Below the pieces are notes generated by a model, which was given only the letters and a program-made list of their open reading frames with translations, was not told where the DNA came from and did no database searches. From Microbacterium yannicii (GTDB lineage: Bacteria > Actinomycetota > Actinomycetes > Actinomycetales > Microbacteriaceae): 64,000 nt of DNA. Shown here piece by piece: positions 7,950 to 17,718 of the stretch (its first letter is position 1; every line of letters begins with the position of its first letter). The stretch is taken from assembly GCF_024055635.1 (NCBI RefSeq), contig NZ_JAMXMB010000032.1:151231-215230 (forward strand), given 5' to 3'. The position numbers and the translations under genes were made by a program.

Positions 7950-9377
7950 TCAGGAGCGGGCGGCCCACCACTCGCGCAGGCGCTGCTCCGCGGCATCCGT
8001 GCCCATGACGCCCTCGTCGAGGCGCAGGTCGAGGAGGAACCGGTAGGCCTCGCCGACCTCGCGGCCGGGCGGGATGCCGAGCACCTGCTGGATGCGGTTG
8101 CCGTCGAGCTCCGGGCGCATGGCGTCGAGCTCCTCCTGGGCGGCGAGCTCGGTGATGCGCCGTTCGATGTCGTCGTAGGCGCGGGCGAGGCGCGTCGCCT
8201 TCTTGACGTTGCGGGTCGTCACGTCGGCCCGGGTGAGGATATGCAGGCGATCGAGCTCGGCGTCGGCATCCCGCACGTACCGGCGCACCGCCGAATCGGT
8301 CCAGGCGCCCTCGGAGTACCCGAAGAAGCGCAGATGCAGCTCGATGAGCCGCGTCACGCTCGCGATGGTGGCGCTGTCGAAACGCAGTTCCTGCAGCCGC
8401 TTGCGCGCCAGGCGCGCCCCTTTGATGTCGTGGTGGTAGAACGTCACGCCGCCGCCCGGCTCGAGGCGCCTCGTCGCGGGCTTGCCGATGTCGTGCATCA
8501 GCGCGGCGAGCCGCAGCGGCACGTCGGGCCGGGCACCGGGATTGCGTGCCTTCTCGAGATCTATCGCCTGACGCAGCACCGTCAGGGAGTGCTCGTAGAC
8601 GTCCTTGTGGTGATGGTGCTCGTCGACCTCCAGCTGCAGCGCGGGGATCTCCGGGAGGAACTCGGCCATCAGGCCCGTCTCGACGAGCAGACGGATGCCG
8701 CGCACCGGGTCGTCCGTCGACAGCAGCTTGACGAGTTCGGCCTGGATGCGCTCCGGGCTCACGATCTCGAGCGTGCGACGCAGTTCGGCCATGGCCGCCT
8801 CGGTCGCCGGCTCGACGGCGAAGCCGAGCTGGGATGCGAAGCGGGCGGCTCGCAGCATGCGCAGCGGATCGTCACCGAAGCTGACTGCCGGGTCGGTGGG
8901 AGTGCGGAGGATGCCGTGAAGCAGGTCCTCGACACCGCCGGTGGGGTCGACCAGCGTCTGCCCCGGTACCCGCAGCGCCATCGCGTTGACGGTGAAGTCG
9001 CGGCGCACCAGGTCGCCCTCGATGGTGTCGCCGAACTCGACCGTCGGCTTGCGCGTGACGCCGTCGTAGCTGTCGGCCCGGTAGGTCGTGATCTCGACCT
9101 GCTCGCCGCGGACGCGGGCCCCGATCGTCCCGAACGCACGGCCGATGTCCCACTGCGCGCTCGAGATCGGCTTCACGATCCGGAGGATGTCGTCGGGGCG
9201 GGCATTCGTCGTGAAGTCGAGGTCGTTCGTGCGGCGACCCAGGAGCGCGTCGCGGACCGGACCCCCCACGATCGCGAGGTCGAAGCCGGCGTCGGCGAAG
9301 GCACGTGCGAGCGTCGCGACGACGGGAGACTCGGCGAGCGCGCCGAGGCGCGCAACGCCCTCGGCCATGTTGAGCAT
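7950..9377 (-). CDS. pcnA: CCA tRNA nucleotidyltransferase / polynucleotide adenylyltransferase
   Basis: Adds CCA to tRNA 3' ends (class II nucleotidyltransferase). About 475 residues from the ATG at 9377; a second in-frame ATG lies 9 bases on. GGPVRDALLGR (about 38-48) and DLD at 52-54 form the catalytic core, and MHDIGKPATRR near 293 belongs to an HD domain. Actinobacterial members with this layout are CCA-adding enzymes although annotated PcnA. It lies at the left end of the conserved oriC block, as in mycobacteria. The methyltransferase gene ends 44 bases upstream on the same strand. Confidence 0.93.
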   Translation of the reverse strand: MLNMAEGVARLGALAESPVVATLARAFADAGFDLAIVGGPVRDALLGRRTNDLDFTTNARPDDILRIVKPISSAQWDIGRAFGTIGARVRGEQVEITTYRADSYDGVTRKPTVEFGDTIEGDLVRRDFTVNAMALRVPGQTLVDPTGGVEDLLHGILRTPTDPAVSFGDDPLRMLRAARFASQLGFAVEPATEAAMAELRRTLEIVSPERIQAELVKLLSTDDPVRGIRLLVETGLMAEFLPEIPALQLEVDEHHHHKDVYEHSLTVLRQAIDLEKARNPGARPDVPLRLAALMHDIGKPATRRLEPGGGVTFYHHDIKGARLARKRLQELRFDSATIASVTRLIELHLRFFGYSEGAWTDSAVRRYVRDADAELDRLHILTRADVTTRNVKKATRLARAYDDIERRITELAAQEELDAMRPELDGNRIQQVLGIPPGREVGEAYRFLLDLRLDEGVMGTDAAEQRLREWWAARS

Positions 9378-9421
9378 GGGTTCCAGCCTACCGAGGCCGC
9401 TGAGCGTGCCTGGCCCTCGGA

Positions 9422-10957
9422 TCACTCCGGGAGCCGCAGGAATCCGGTGAAAGCCAGCTCTCGGATGCGGGGGAACAGATCGGCGCGGAGGGCCGCGGCG
9501 CCGACGTCGAGCAGCTCGGCGATCGCGTCGACGAGCACGCCAACGGGCAGATCGCCGTCGCACGCGCCGACGAGGGCGGCCAGCGCGGGGTCGACGGAGA
9601 GGGACCGCCCGAATCCGCCGCCCTGCCGCAGCTCGATGATCGTCGGGTCCTCGGCTCCGGGCAGGTGGTGGCGCGCCTCGGTGACATCGGGTGCGACGAC
9701 CAGGACGGATGCCGCAAGCCCGGCGTCATCGACCCCCGCCAGGCGATCGTGGGCGTCGAGGGCCGCTGCCAGGTGGGCGCCGAGGCTGTCCCCGGCGAGC
9801 GCGGTGTGGAGCGATTCGTAGCGCGATAGCGTCGGCGAGCCCTCGAGCGGACGCCGAAGCAGCAGGTAGCCGAAGCCGACCTCGGTCACCCCGCGCGCCG
9901 CGAAGTCGTCGAGCCACGCATCGGCGAGGCGTGCGAAGCCGGGAGAGCCGGGCAGGGTCCCGCCGTCGCGCACCCACAGCTCGGCGTACGAGAGCGGGTC
10001 GAGACTCTCACGCTCCACGACCCAGGCGTCCAGCAGCACGGCCGACGATGCGACCCACTCACGCACGCGCTCGAGGCCCGGCACGCCGTTGCGCGTCTCC
10101 CAGTTGCCGAGGAGCTGCGCCACGCCGCCGGGCGCGAGATGCGCGCCCACGCCGGTGACGAAGGCGGCCACGAGGTCGTCGCCGACCATGCCCCCGTCGC
10201 GGTACTCGTAGGCGGGCACGCCGGCGACGCGCGGCGTGATGACGAACGGCGGGTTCGACACGATCCGGTCGAACTGCTCACCGGCGACCGGTTCGAACAG
10301 ACTGCCGAGCCGCACCTCTATGCCGTCGACACCGTTGAGCAGCGCGTTCAGCCGGGTGAAGCCCAGCGCCCGCCGCGAGATGTCGGTCGCCACGACATGC
10401 CCCACCTGCGCGCGGGCGCGGAGCGCCTGGATGCCGCATCCCGCGCCGATGTCGAGCCCTCGGACCGCCGGCGTCGGCAGCTGCAGGCCCGCGAGTGTCA
10501 GCGACGCGCCGCCGACCCCGAGCACGTGATCCTCGGGCAGCGGACCGCCCAGAGCCGCCTCGTCCAGGTCGCTCGCGATCCACCACTGTCCGGTTCCGGA
10601 GGCGTCGGCGTACGACTGCGGACGCACCACCGCGAGGGGCTGCACACTGCTCCCGGCGGGGGTCGCCAGACCGAGGTGCGCGAGTCCCTCCGCGCCGGTG
10701 CGGACGAGCGCCTGATCGACGGATGCCGCGGCCTGCGGCATCCCGAGCACGAGAAGTCTGCCCAGCACGGCGAGCGCGTCGCCGCGATCGCCGAGCGCGC
10801 GCGCCGCCGGCGACCTGAGCCCGCGGGCGATGGCGTCATCCGCGGCGACGCCCCACGCGTCGCGGAGCGCCTCCGCCGTGAATCCGGCGTCACGGAGGTC
10901 GTCGGCGAGGTCACGGCACAGGGCGGGATCCGGTTCGGGGAGCACGCGTCCATTCAA
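9422..10957 (-). CDS. Class I SAM-dependent methyltransferase with NPPF motif
   Basis: About 511 residues from a TTG at 10957; a GTG at 10945 with GGA five bases before it is equally likely. The SAM-binding loop is GLDIGAGCGIQAL (about 164-176) and the catalytic NPPF (VSNPPFVI, about 231-238) is typical of enzymes modifying amide or exocyclic nitrogens, such as PrmC- or RsmC-like methyltransferases. Flanking N- and C-terminal domains of unknown fold make it about twice the size of a bare methyltransferase. The substrate is unknown. It probably shares a promoter with pcnA; the region upstream is shared with the divergent secreted protein gene. Confidence 0.82.
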   Translation of the reverse strand: MNGRVLPEPDPALCRDLADDLRDAGFTAEALRDAWGVAADDAIARGLRSPAARALGDRGDALAVLGRLLVLGMPQAAASVDQALVRTGAEGLAHLGLATPAGSSVQPLAVVRPQSYADASGTGQWWIASDLDEAALGGPLPEDHVLGVGGASLTLAGLQLPTPAVRGLDIGAGCGIQALRARAQVGHVVATDISRRALGFTRLNALLNGVDGIEVRLGSLFEPVAGEQFDRIVSNPPFVITPRVAGVPAYEYRDGGMVGDDLVAAFVTGVGAHLAPGGVAQLLGNWETRNGVPGLERVREWVASSAVLLDAWVVERESLDPLSYAELWVRDGGTLPGSPGFARLADAWLDDFAARGVTEVGFGYLLLRRPLEGSPTLSRYESLHTALAGDSLGAHLAAALDAHDRLAGVDDAGLAASVLVVAPDVTEARHHLPGAEDPTIIELRQGGGFGRSLSVDPALAALVGACDGDLPVGVLVDAIAELLDVGAAALRADLFPRIRELAFTGFLRLPE

Positions 10958-10978
10958 CCGCGCCGCGCCGCACGCGTT

Positions 10979-11022
10979 GCCCACGGACGCACCGACCGTC
11001 GCCCACGGACGCGCCGACCGTC
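10979..11022. repeat. 22-bp tandem repeat, two copies
   Basis: GCCCACGGACGC(A/G)CCGACCGTC occurs twice in a row (10979-11000 and 11001-11022) with one difference, in the intergenic region between two divergent genes. It may be a regulator-binding repeat or simply slippage. Confidence 0.6.
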
Positions 11023-11129
11023 CCACACGCGGCCCGGCGTCGGGCGGGCTCGAAGGCGTGGACCGTAGAATCGCACTCGATCGTGCGGTCAGGCCATCGC
11101 ACAGGAGCGAACCCCCCGACAGGATGATC

Positions 11130-13499
11130 GTGACCCCACCGCGAGCCCTGCAGCGTCCCGCGCGCCGCGCCCGGCGCTTCGTGACCGCCGCCGCCGCGAC
11201 GGTCGCGGTGTTCGCAGCACTGCTGATGCCGGGCGCCGCGATGGCGGCGAGCCCCGAGCCCACGCCCACCCCGACCTCGACGATCCCCGCCGGCACCACG
11301 GTCTTGACGCTGTCGCCGCTCGGCGACGGCATCGTCCGCCCCGGTGATGCGCTGAGCGTGACGGTCACCCTGCAGAACGGCACCGCCGCCCCCCTTCCTC
11401 CATCAACGGCGACGCTGTCTCTCGGGCGCACCGCCCTCGCCGATCGCGATGCGCTCGGCGAATGGCTGGACGGCACCGACACGTCGCCCGCACTCGAGCC
11501 CATCGCGTCCGAGACCTTGAACGCGGTGCAGCCGGGGTCGTTCGAGCGCCGCGGCATGAGCGTCGCAGCCGACGATCCGGCGCTCGCGGCGCGCGCACCC
11601 GGCGTCTATCCGCTCGCCGTGTCGTATCCGGGCGACGACGGCACGGTGACGGCGACGAGCGCGATGATCGTGCCGCCGGAGGACGCGACGGATGTCTGGA
11701 TCGGCGTGATCGTGCCGATCACGGCCCGCGCGCAGGGCGAGGGGCTGCTCACCGCGGACGAGCTCGCCGAGCTGACCGCGCCCGACGGCGACCTGACCAA
11801 CCAGCTCGATTCCGTGACGGGCACCCCGTCGATCCTCGCGGTCGACCCGGCCGTGCCCGCGGCGATCCGGGTGCTCGGCACGTCGGCGCCGGAGTCCGCC
11901 CTCGACTGGCTCGCGCGACTCGAGGGGATCCAGAACTCGCGCTTCGCCCTGCAGTTCGGCGATGCGGACGTCACAACCCAGCTGGAGGCCGGCCTGGCGC
12001 AGCCGCTCCAGCCGACGTCCTTCCTCTCTTACATGTCGCCCTCGGACTTCGCCGCGCCCACGCCGACGACGACGCCCACCCCGACCGCCACCGCTCCGAC
12101 TGCCCCCGGCACACCCACCCCGTCGCCGACGCCGACGCCCACCGACACGCTGCCGACCACCGAGGCGCTCCTGGCCATCGGCCCCGCCACCCGCCCGGGC
12201 ATCTACTGGCCCGCCGACGGGACGGCCGACACCGAGATCGTGACTCGCCTCGGCGAGCTCTCCACCGACGACGCCACCTCGGCCACCCTCATCCCGTCCG
12301 CGACGACGGATGCCGGCGCCGCGGGCCGCACGGTCTCGGCCACCGGCATGGTGGACGACGCCGACGCGCTCGTGTACGACAGCGACGTCTCGGCTGCGCT
12401 GGACGCCGCGTCGCAGAGCGACGAATCGTGGCTCCGCGGGGCCTCCCTCACCGCCGCGACGGCCTACCTCGCCTTCGCCACGGCCGAGGCCGACGGACCC
12501 CTCCTGGTCACCGTGGGCCGCGGCGAGGGACGCTCGCGCGTCGGGTTGGGTGCGGCGATCTCGACCGCCTTCTCCGCCCCCGACGTCGCCGCCCGCACCC
12601 TCAGCACGATCGCAGAGAGCGAGCCGCGTGAGCTCGAGCTCTCGGGGACCGAGGCGTCACCGGAACGTGCGGATGCGGCATCCGCTCTCCTCGGCGAGGA
12701 AGGGGAGCTCGCCCGGTTCGCGACGATCCTCGACCAGCCGTCGCTGTTGACCGGGCCGGAGCGCGCGGAGATCCTGCAGCTTCTGGGCGTCGCGTGGATC
12801 GGCGACGACGCCTGGTCCGCCGCACTCGCCGAACACCACGCCGAGACCGCGGGCACCCTCGGCTCGGTCGCGCTGCTGCCCACGAGTCCGAGCGACCTCT
12901 ACGGCTCGAGCGCCGCACTGCGGTTCTGGGTGCGCAACGATCTGCCGTATCCGGTGAACCTCGTGCTCTACACGACGCGCGACAACCTCCGTCTCGACGT
13001 GCAGAGCGAGACGCCCGTCGTCGCGACGCCCTCCAGCAACACGCGCGTCGAGGTGCCGGTGCAGGCCCGCGTGGGCCGCGGCGAGGTCACCCTGACCCTT
13101 CAGCTGCGCAGTCCCGCCTTCGTCGCGATCGGTCAGCCCGAGTCGGTCGACATCAACGTCTACGCCGACTGGGAGGGCGCCGGCATCGCCGCCCTCGCCG
13201 TACTGGTCGGCGCGCTGCTGCTGATCGGCATCGTACGGACGGTCCTGCGCATGCGTCGCCGGCGACGGGGAACGGATGCCGCGGCTGCGGGTCCGGATGA
13301 GGGCCCGGGTGCTGCGCCCGGCGACGCGGACACTGGCGAGGCTGAGGAAGACCTCGAGCCTGAGCGGCTCGCTACACCGGCGCACGACGAGGCTGGGGAA
13401 GGCGTCACGCCTGCGCAGGATGAACCTGCCGTCCAGTCAGCCACCGAAGACGCGGACACCGCAGCCGACGTCGCACCCGGCGACGGGCCGGGACGTTGA
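11130..13499 (+). CDS. Secreted, C-terminally membrane-anchored protein (DUF6049-like)
   Basis: About 789 residues from a GTG at 11130 with AGGA five bases before it; an ATG at 11124 has no spaced ribosome site. A signal peptide with core VAVFAALLMPGAAMA is followed by a large extracellular part. A low-complexity Thr/Pro linker encoded near 12057-12165 interrupts it. A single membrane helix (AGIAALAVLVGALLLIGIV) and a basic then acidic cytoplasmic tail close it. Its place directly before murJ matches the large secreted protein Rv3909 of mycobacteria. The stop overlaps the murJ start (TTGA). Function is unknown; a role with lipid II flipping or cell-wall assembly is inference from context. Confidence 0.78.
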   Translation: MTPPRALQRPARRARRFVTAAAATVAVFAALLMPGAAMAASPEPTPTPTSTIPAGTTVLTLSPLGDGIVRPGDALSVTVTLQNGTAAPLPPSTATLSLGRTALADRDALGEWLDGTDTSPALEPIASETLNAVQPGSFERRGMSVAADDPALAARAPGVYPLAVSYPGDDGTVTATSAMIVPPEDATDVWIGVIVPITARAQGEGLLTADELAELTAPDGDLTNQLDSVTGTPSILAVDPAVPAAIRVLGTSAPESALDWLARLEGIQNSRFALQFGDADVTTQLEAGLAQPLQPTSFLSYMSPSDFAAPTPTTTPTPTATAPTAPGTPTPSPTPTPTDTLPTTEALLAIGPATRPGIYWPADGTADTEIVTRLGELSTDDATSATLIPSATTDAGAAGRTVSATGMVDDADALVYDSDVSAALDAASQSDESWLRGASLTAATAYLAFATAEADGPLLVTVGRGEGRSRVGLGAAISTAFSAPDVAARTLSTIAESEPRELELSGTEASPERADAASALLGEEGELARFATILDQPSLLTGPERAEILQLLGVAWIGDDAWSAALAEHHAETAGTLGSVALLPTSPSDLYGSSAALRFWVRNDLPYPVNLVLYTTRDNLRLDVQSETPVVATPSSNTRVEVPVQARVGRGEVTLTLQLRSPAFVAIGQPESVDINVYADWEGAGIAALAVLVGALLLIGIVRTVLRMRRRRRGTDAAAAGPDEGPGAAPGDADTGEAEEDLEPERLATPAHDEAGEGVTPAQDEPAVQSATEDADTAADVAPGDGPGR

Positions 13500-15109
13500 G
13501 CGGCATCGGGCGCGCGAGCGTCATGATCGGGGCGGGCACCATCGTCTCGCGGCTCACCGGTTTCCTGCGCGCCGTCGTGCTGGTCTCGGCCGTGGCTGCG
13601 ACGAGCGCCGGTGGCAATGCCTTCACGGTCGCCAACCAGTTGCCGAACAACATCTACACGATCATCTCCACCGGGCTGCTGAGCGCCGTCGTGGTGCCGC
13701 AGATCGTCAAGGCAGCGGCACACGACGACGGTGGACGGGCGTTCGTCTCCAAGCTGTTCACGCTCGGGGCTGTCGTACTGCTGGGCACCACGGTCATCGC
13801 CACTCTGGCTGCACCGCTGCTCGTCGCCCTGTACGCACCCGAGTACAGCGCATCGCAGCAGGCACTGGCTACTGCTTTCGCCTACTGGTGTCTCCCCCAG
13901 ATCCTGTTCTACGGGCTCTTCGCCATGGTGGGGGAATCCCTCAACGCGCGCCGCGTGTACGGGCCCTACACGTGGGCGCCGATCATCAACAACATCGTGT
14001 CGATCGCGGGCTTCCTCGTCTTCATCTGGCTGTTCGGCCCCGCCGCGAAGGGGACCGTCTGGACGTCCGAGATGGTCGCGGTGCTCGGCGGCACGGCGAC
14101 CCTCGGCATCATCGCGCAGACGGCGATCCTCTTCGTCTTCTGGCGCCGAACCGGCCTGCACATCCGTCCAGACTTCCGGTGGCGAGGCGTGGGCCTCGGC
14201 CAGATCGGCAGGCTCGCCGGCTGGACGTTCCTCATGGTGGTGGCCGGCCAGCTGGCCGGTCTGGTCCAATCACAGGTCATGTCGAACGTCCCCGACGGCG
14301 CACCCGGAATGTTCGTCGCCGCGAATGCCTGGCTGCTGTTCATGCTTCCCTACTCGATCATCGTGCTGTCGATCGGCACCCCCTACTTCACACAGCTGAG
14401 CGAGCATGCGAAGGCCGGGCGCGACGAAGAGGTCCGCGGCGACATCGGCCGAAGCATCCGTACGCTCGGCTTCTTCGTGGTCGTCGCGACGGCGGCCATG
14501 GCGGTCGCGGCAGTCCCGGCATCCCGAATCTTCACGGGCGATCCGGATGAGGCCCTCGGCGCTGCCGGAGTGCTGCTGTGCTACCTGGTCGGGCTCATCC
14601 CCCTCGCGGTGCTGTTCGTGGTGCAACGCACGTTCTACGCCTACGACGACACCCGCACGCCGTTCTTCTTCACCGTCCTGCAGTGCGCGCTCGTTGTCGC
14701 GTCCGCCTGGGGAGCACTGTGGGCCTTCGACGCCGGCATCCTCCCCATGTCACAGCTCGTCGCGGCCGTGGCTCTCGGGCAGTCCGTGTCGAGCGTTGTC
14801 CAAGTGATCGTCGCGACATGGCTGCTGCACCGCCGACTGGGTGGCATCCAGGTCGCGTCGTGGCTGACGGCGCTCGGTCGGTTCGCCCTGGCCGCTATCC
14901 CCGCCGGTCTCGTCGGCTGGCTGACGTTCCAGCTCATGGGCGGAGTCGACGGCTGGGCCGTCTCGGACAAGATCCTGGGCGCCCTGGGTGCGGCGATCAT
15001 CGGCATCGTCGTGATCGCGGTCTACGTCGGCATCCTCGCCATCTTCCGAGCGCCCGAGCTCTCCGTCGCCACCGGCCTCGTGCGGCGCTTCCTGCCCGGC
15101 CGACGCTGA
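13496..15109 (+). CDS. murJ: Lipid II flippase MurJ/MviN family
   Basis: Polytopic membrane protein of 537 residues with about 14 hydrophobic helices, expected to flip lipid-linked peptidoglycan precursor outward. The start is TTG overlapping the previous stop, and the N terminus ASVMIGAGTIVSRLTGFLR carries the usual MviN opening. It lacks the long kinase-like cytoplasmic and extracellular extension of the mycobacterial MviN (Rv3910). Its neighbours, the DUF6049-like gene upstream and trxB downstream, match the actinobacterial order. Confidence 0.93.
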   Translation: MSGIGRASVMIGAGTIVSRLTGFLRAVVLVSAVAATSAGGNAFTVANQLPNNIYTIISTGLLSAVVVPQIVKAAAHDDGGRAFVSKLFTLGAVVLLGTTVIATLAAPLLVALYAPEYSASQQALATAFAYWCLPQILFYGLFAMVGESLNARRVYGPYTWAPIINNIVSIAGFLVFIWLFGPAAKGTVWTSEMVAVLGGTATLGIIAQTAILFVFWRRTGLHIRPDFRWRGVGLGQIGRLAGWTFLMVVAGQLAGLVQSQVMSNVPDGAPGMFVAANAWLLFMLPYSIIVLSIGTPYFTQLSEHAKAGRDEEVRGDIGRSIRTLGFFVVVATAAMAVAAVPASRIFTGDPDEALGAAGVLLCYLVGLIPLAVLFVVQRTFYAYDDTRTPFFFTVLQCALVVASAWGALWAFDAGILPMSQLVAAVALGQSVSSVVQVIVATWLLHRRLGGIQVASWLTALGRFALAAIPAGLVGWLTFQLMGGVDGWAVSDKILGALGAAIIGIVVIAVYVGILAIFRAPELSVATGLVRRFLPGRR

Positions 15110-15277
15110 CCCGCTCGCAACTCGACCCGACGCGACCGGCCCGGCGTACCCGCCACCCGGCACGCCTGCAAGGGGGCGTGGTGCGGAATGCCGCGCGGTT
15201 ACCATGTGTTGAGGCATCCGAGGCCATCGCGTCCGTCGCGACACGCTTCGCAAGGCTTCACGAGGAAAGGTGCGCAC

Positions 15278-16264
15278 GTGCGTCAGGTCATCATCATCGG
15301 CTCCGGTCCCGCGGGTTACACGGCGGCCATCTATGCCGCTCGGGCCAACCTGAACCCGCTCGTCGTGGCCAGCTCGGTCGAGGCGGGCGGTGAGCTGATG
15401 AACACCACCGAGGTCGAGAACTTCCCCGGTTTCCCCGAGGCGATCATGGGGCCCGACCTGATGGCGAAGATGCAGGAGCAGGCCGAGCGGTTCGGCGCCG
15501 AGGTGCTCTACGACGACGTCGTCGAGCTCGACATCGACGGCCCGGTGAAGAAGGTCACGCTCGGCAGTGGCGGCAGCCACGAGGCAGACGCCGTCATCTT
15601 CGCGACCGGTTCCGCTCCCCGCAAGATCGGCATCGAAGGCGAGTCCCGACTGTCGGGCCGTGGTGTGTCGTACTGCGCGACGTGCGATGGATTCTTCTTC
15701 CGTGAGCGGGTGATCGCGGTCGTCGGCGGCGGCGACTCGGCGATGGAGGAGGCGACGTTCCTGACCAAGTTCGCGTCCAAGGTGTACGTCATCCACCGTC
15801 GCGACGAGCTGCGCGCGTCGAAGATCATGCAGGAGCGCGCCTTCAAGAACGACAAGATCGAGTTCGTCTGGAACAGCGAGGTCGTCGACATCCTCGGTGA
15901 GGACGCCGTGAACGGCATCGTCCTCAAGGACACCGTCGACGGGTCCACGCGGGAGCTCGCGCTGGACGGCGTGTTCGTCGCGATCGGCTACGACCCCCGC
16001 ACCCACCTCGTGCACAAGAAGCTGGACCTGACCTCCGAGGGCACCGTGTGGGTGGACGGTCGTTCGTCGCGCACCTCCGTTCCCGGTGTGTTCGCCGCGG
16101 GTGACGTGATCGACCCGACCTACCGCCAGGCGGTCACCGCCGCCGGCAGTGGCACGGTCGCCGCGCTCGACCTCGAGCACTACCTCGCCGGTCTCGGCGA
16201 GGCGGGCGAGCCGGACGCCGCGGGCGACCAGATCGCCGGCTTACCCGAGGTCGCTCAGGTCTGA
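15278..16264 (+). CDS. trxB: Thioredoxin-disulfide reductase
   Basis: NADPH- and FAD-dependent reductase of 328 residues that reduces thioredoxin. It starts at GTG 15278 after AGGAAAGG. FAD-binding GSGPAGYTAA lies at about 8-17, the redox-active CATC at Cys133/Cys136, the NADPH-binding GGGDSAMEEA after it, and the C-terminal FAD motif FAAGDV near 274. All catalytic residues are present. trxA follows 88 bases later, so reductase and substrate are probably co-expressed. Confidence 0.97.
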   Translation: MRQVIIIGSGPAGYTAAIYAARANLNPLVVASSVEAGGELMNTTEVENFPGFPEAIMGPDLMAKMQEQAERFGAEVLYDDVVELDIDGPVKKVTLGSGGSHEADAVIFATGSAPRKIGIEGESRLSGRGVSYCATCDGFFFRERVIAVVGGGDSAMEEATFLTKFASKVYVIHRRDELRASKIMQERAFKNDKIEFVWNSEVVDILGEDAVNGIVLKDTVDGSTRELALDGVFVAIGYDPRTHLVHKKLDLTSEGTVWVDGRSSRTSVPGVFAAGDVIDPTYRQAVTAAGSGTVAALDLEHYLAGLGEAGEPDAAGDQIAGLPEVAQV

Positions 16265-16352
16265 GCGGTACGGCGTGGCGACACGCCCGGGAACAATCGC
16301 GCGACCGGCGCTGTTTGACACAACGAAAGACTTCCACCGAAGGAGAAATCAG

Positions 16353-16676
16353 ATGACCGCCAAGGCGACGACCTCCGCCACGTTCGAGCAGGACGTGCTC
16401 CAGGCCGAGGGGCCGGTGCTCGTGGACTTCTGGGCCGAGTGGTGCGGACCGTGTCGCATGGTCTCGCCGGTCCTCGACCAGATCCAGGCCGAGCACCCCG
16501 ACAAGCTCACCATCCTCAAGCTCAACGTGGATGAGAACCCCGACCTCGCGATGAAGTACCAGATCACGTCGATCCCCGCGATGAAGGTGTTCAACAAGGG
16601 CGCCGTCGAGACGACCATCATCGGCGCCAAGCCGAAGTTCGCGCTCGAGAAGGATCTCGCCGCCTACATCGGCTGA
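16353..16676 (+). CDS. trxA: Thioredoxin
   Basis: Small redox protein of 107 residues with the classical WCGPC active site (Cys31/Cys34) and the cis-proline region SIPAM. The ribosome site AAGGAGAAATCAG is strong. It receives electrons from the adjacent TrxB and reduces protein disulfides in the cytoplasm. A strong intrinsic terminator follows. Confidence 0.97.
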   Translation: MTAKATTSATFEQDVLQAEGPVLVDFWAEWCGPCRMVSPVLDQIQAEHPDKLTILKLNVDENPDLAMKYQITSIPAMKVFNKGAVETTIIGAKPKFALEKDLAAYIG

Positions 16677-16694
16677 GACCGAAGTCGACTTCAG

Positions 16695-16723
16695 AAACCC
16701 CGCCGGCTCTGCCGGCGGGGTTT
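16695..16723 (+). terminator. Intrinsic terminator after trxA
   Basis: AAACCCCGCCGGC, a TCT loop and the exact complement GCCGGCGGGGTTT form a 13-bp stem ending in a T run. It closes the trxB-trxA unit. Confidence 0.9.
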
Positions 16724-16887
16724 TCTGCTTCTCATCTGGTTTTCTTGACGTATGCCGGTCAAGGCATCCCAGTCCCAGGAAATTACTTGTCCTCCGGTGT
16801 CGATTTCGGCGAGGCTTGTTCGACGCACAGAGTGAAGGGGCCACTCGGGCCTCGAAACCGGGCCCAGCCCCGACGAAGGGAAACGTC

Positions 16888-17304
16888 ATGCGTTACATGC
16901 TCATCATGCAGGTCGGTGCCGAGGCGGCAGCGGCGTTCGACCCCGAGACGTTCGACATGGCGGAAGCGTTCGCCGCCATGGGCGCCTACAACGAAGAGCT
17001 GCAGAAGGCGGGCGTCTTCCTCAGTGCCGAGGGCCTGTCGGATGCCGCGGAGGGCTTCCGCGTCGACTTTGATTCCGTTCCACCCGCCGTGACCGACGGA
17101 CCGTTCGCCGAGGCGCGCGAGGTGTTCACCGGTTTCTGGATCATCGAGGTGTCCTCGCGCGAGGAGGCCGAGCACTGGGCGCGCAAGTGCCCGCTCGGAC
17201 CCGGAACGGCGCTCGAGGTCCGCCGCGTCAACGATCTGAGCGACTTCGACCAGAACGACGAGTGGGTCGCCAAGGAGCAGGAGTGGCGCGCCGCCAACTC
17301 GTGA
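16888..17304 (+). CDS. YCII-related / DGPF-domain protein
   Basis: Protein of 138 residues with the family motif DGPFAEAREVFTGFWI (about 70-85) and an alpha-beta ferredoxin-like fold predicted by similarity. The ribosome site GAAGGG is 7 bases before the ATG. DGPF proteins are the constant genomic partners of ECF42 sigma factors, and such a sigma gene lies at 17719. Enzymatic function is not established for the family. A small gene of opposite strand separates the pair. Confidence 0.88.
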   Translation: MRYMLIMQVGAEAAAAFDPETFDMAEAFAAMGAYNEELQKAGVFLSAEGLSDAAEGFRVDFDSVPPAVTDGPFAEAREVFTGFWIIEVSSREEAEHWARKCPLGPGTALEVRRVNDLSDFDQNDEWVAKEQEWRAANS

Positions 17305-17313
17305 CCTGGAGCG

Positions 17314-17661
17314 TCAGCTCGCCTCCGCGCGCACCGTCGGGTCCCACCGGCGGTGCGTGTTGGCGTCGCCCAGCAGCGACCACACCGCTTTCGTCAGGGG
17401 AGGGTACTCCAGAGCGATCTGACGCAGGACCCGATAGTGGCGGCTGGCGTTCGGACGGGATCCGCCGTCGGCGGCGATGTTCTCAGCCCGCAGCAGATAC
17501 ACGACGAGTTCGTCGACGGTCGGCAGTTCATCCATGAACTCCCACGGATCTTCGCCGGCTCGCAGCCGTTCGTGCACCAGCACCGAGAGCTCGTCTGCGG
17601 CCTCCGCGCGCAGCAGCTCCAAACTCGCTCGCCGTCGCAGGGTGTGCTCGTCGTTCGCCAC
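17314..17661 (-). CDS. Hypothetical protein, alpha-helical
   Basis: Protein of 115 residues from a GTG at 17661; longer starts would run into the sigma factor start region. It is rich in Leu, Glu and Arg (ASLELLRAEAADELSVLV, TVDELVVYLLRAE) without membrane segments or known motifs. It is antiparallel to the DGPF gene, ending 10 bases from that stop, and diverges from the ECF sigma gene by 57 bases. It may be a regulator of the sigma factor, but nothing in the sequence proves this. Confidence 0.55.
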   Translation of the reverse strand: MANDEHTLRRRASLELLRAEAADELSVLVHERLRAGEDPWEFMDELPTVDELVVYLLRAENIAADGGSRPNASRHYRVLRQIALEYPPLTKAVWSLLGDANTHRRWDPTVRAEAS

Positions 17662-17718
17662 CAATCCAGGGTACGTTGCGATTCCGACACCGTGGGTCAC
17701 CCCGCCTACGCTGAGAGC

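Noticed and set aside
7950..9563. Longer pcnA start at 9563
   Set aside because: The extra 62 residues are Arg/Pro-rich and run into the methyltransferase gene; the family start matches the ATG at 9377.
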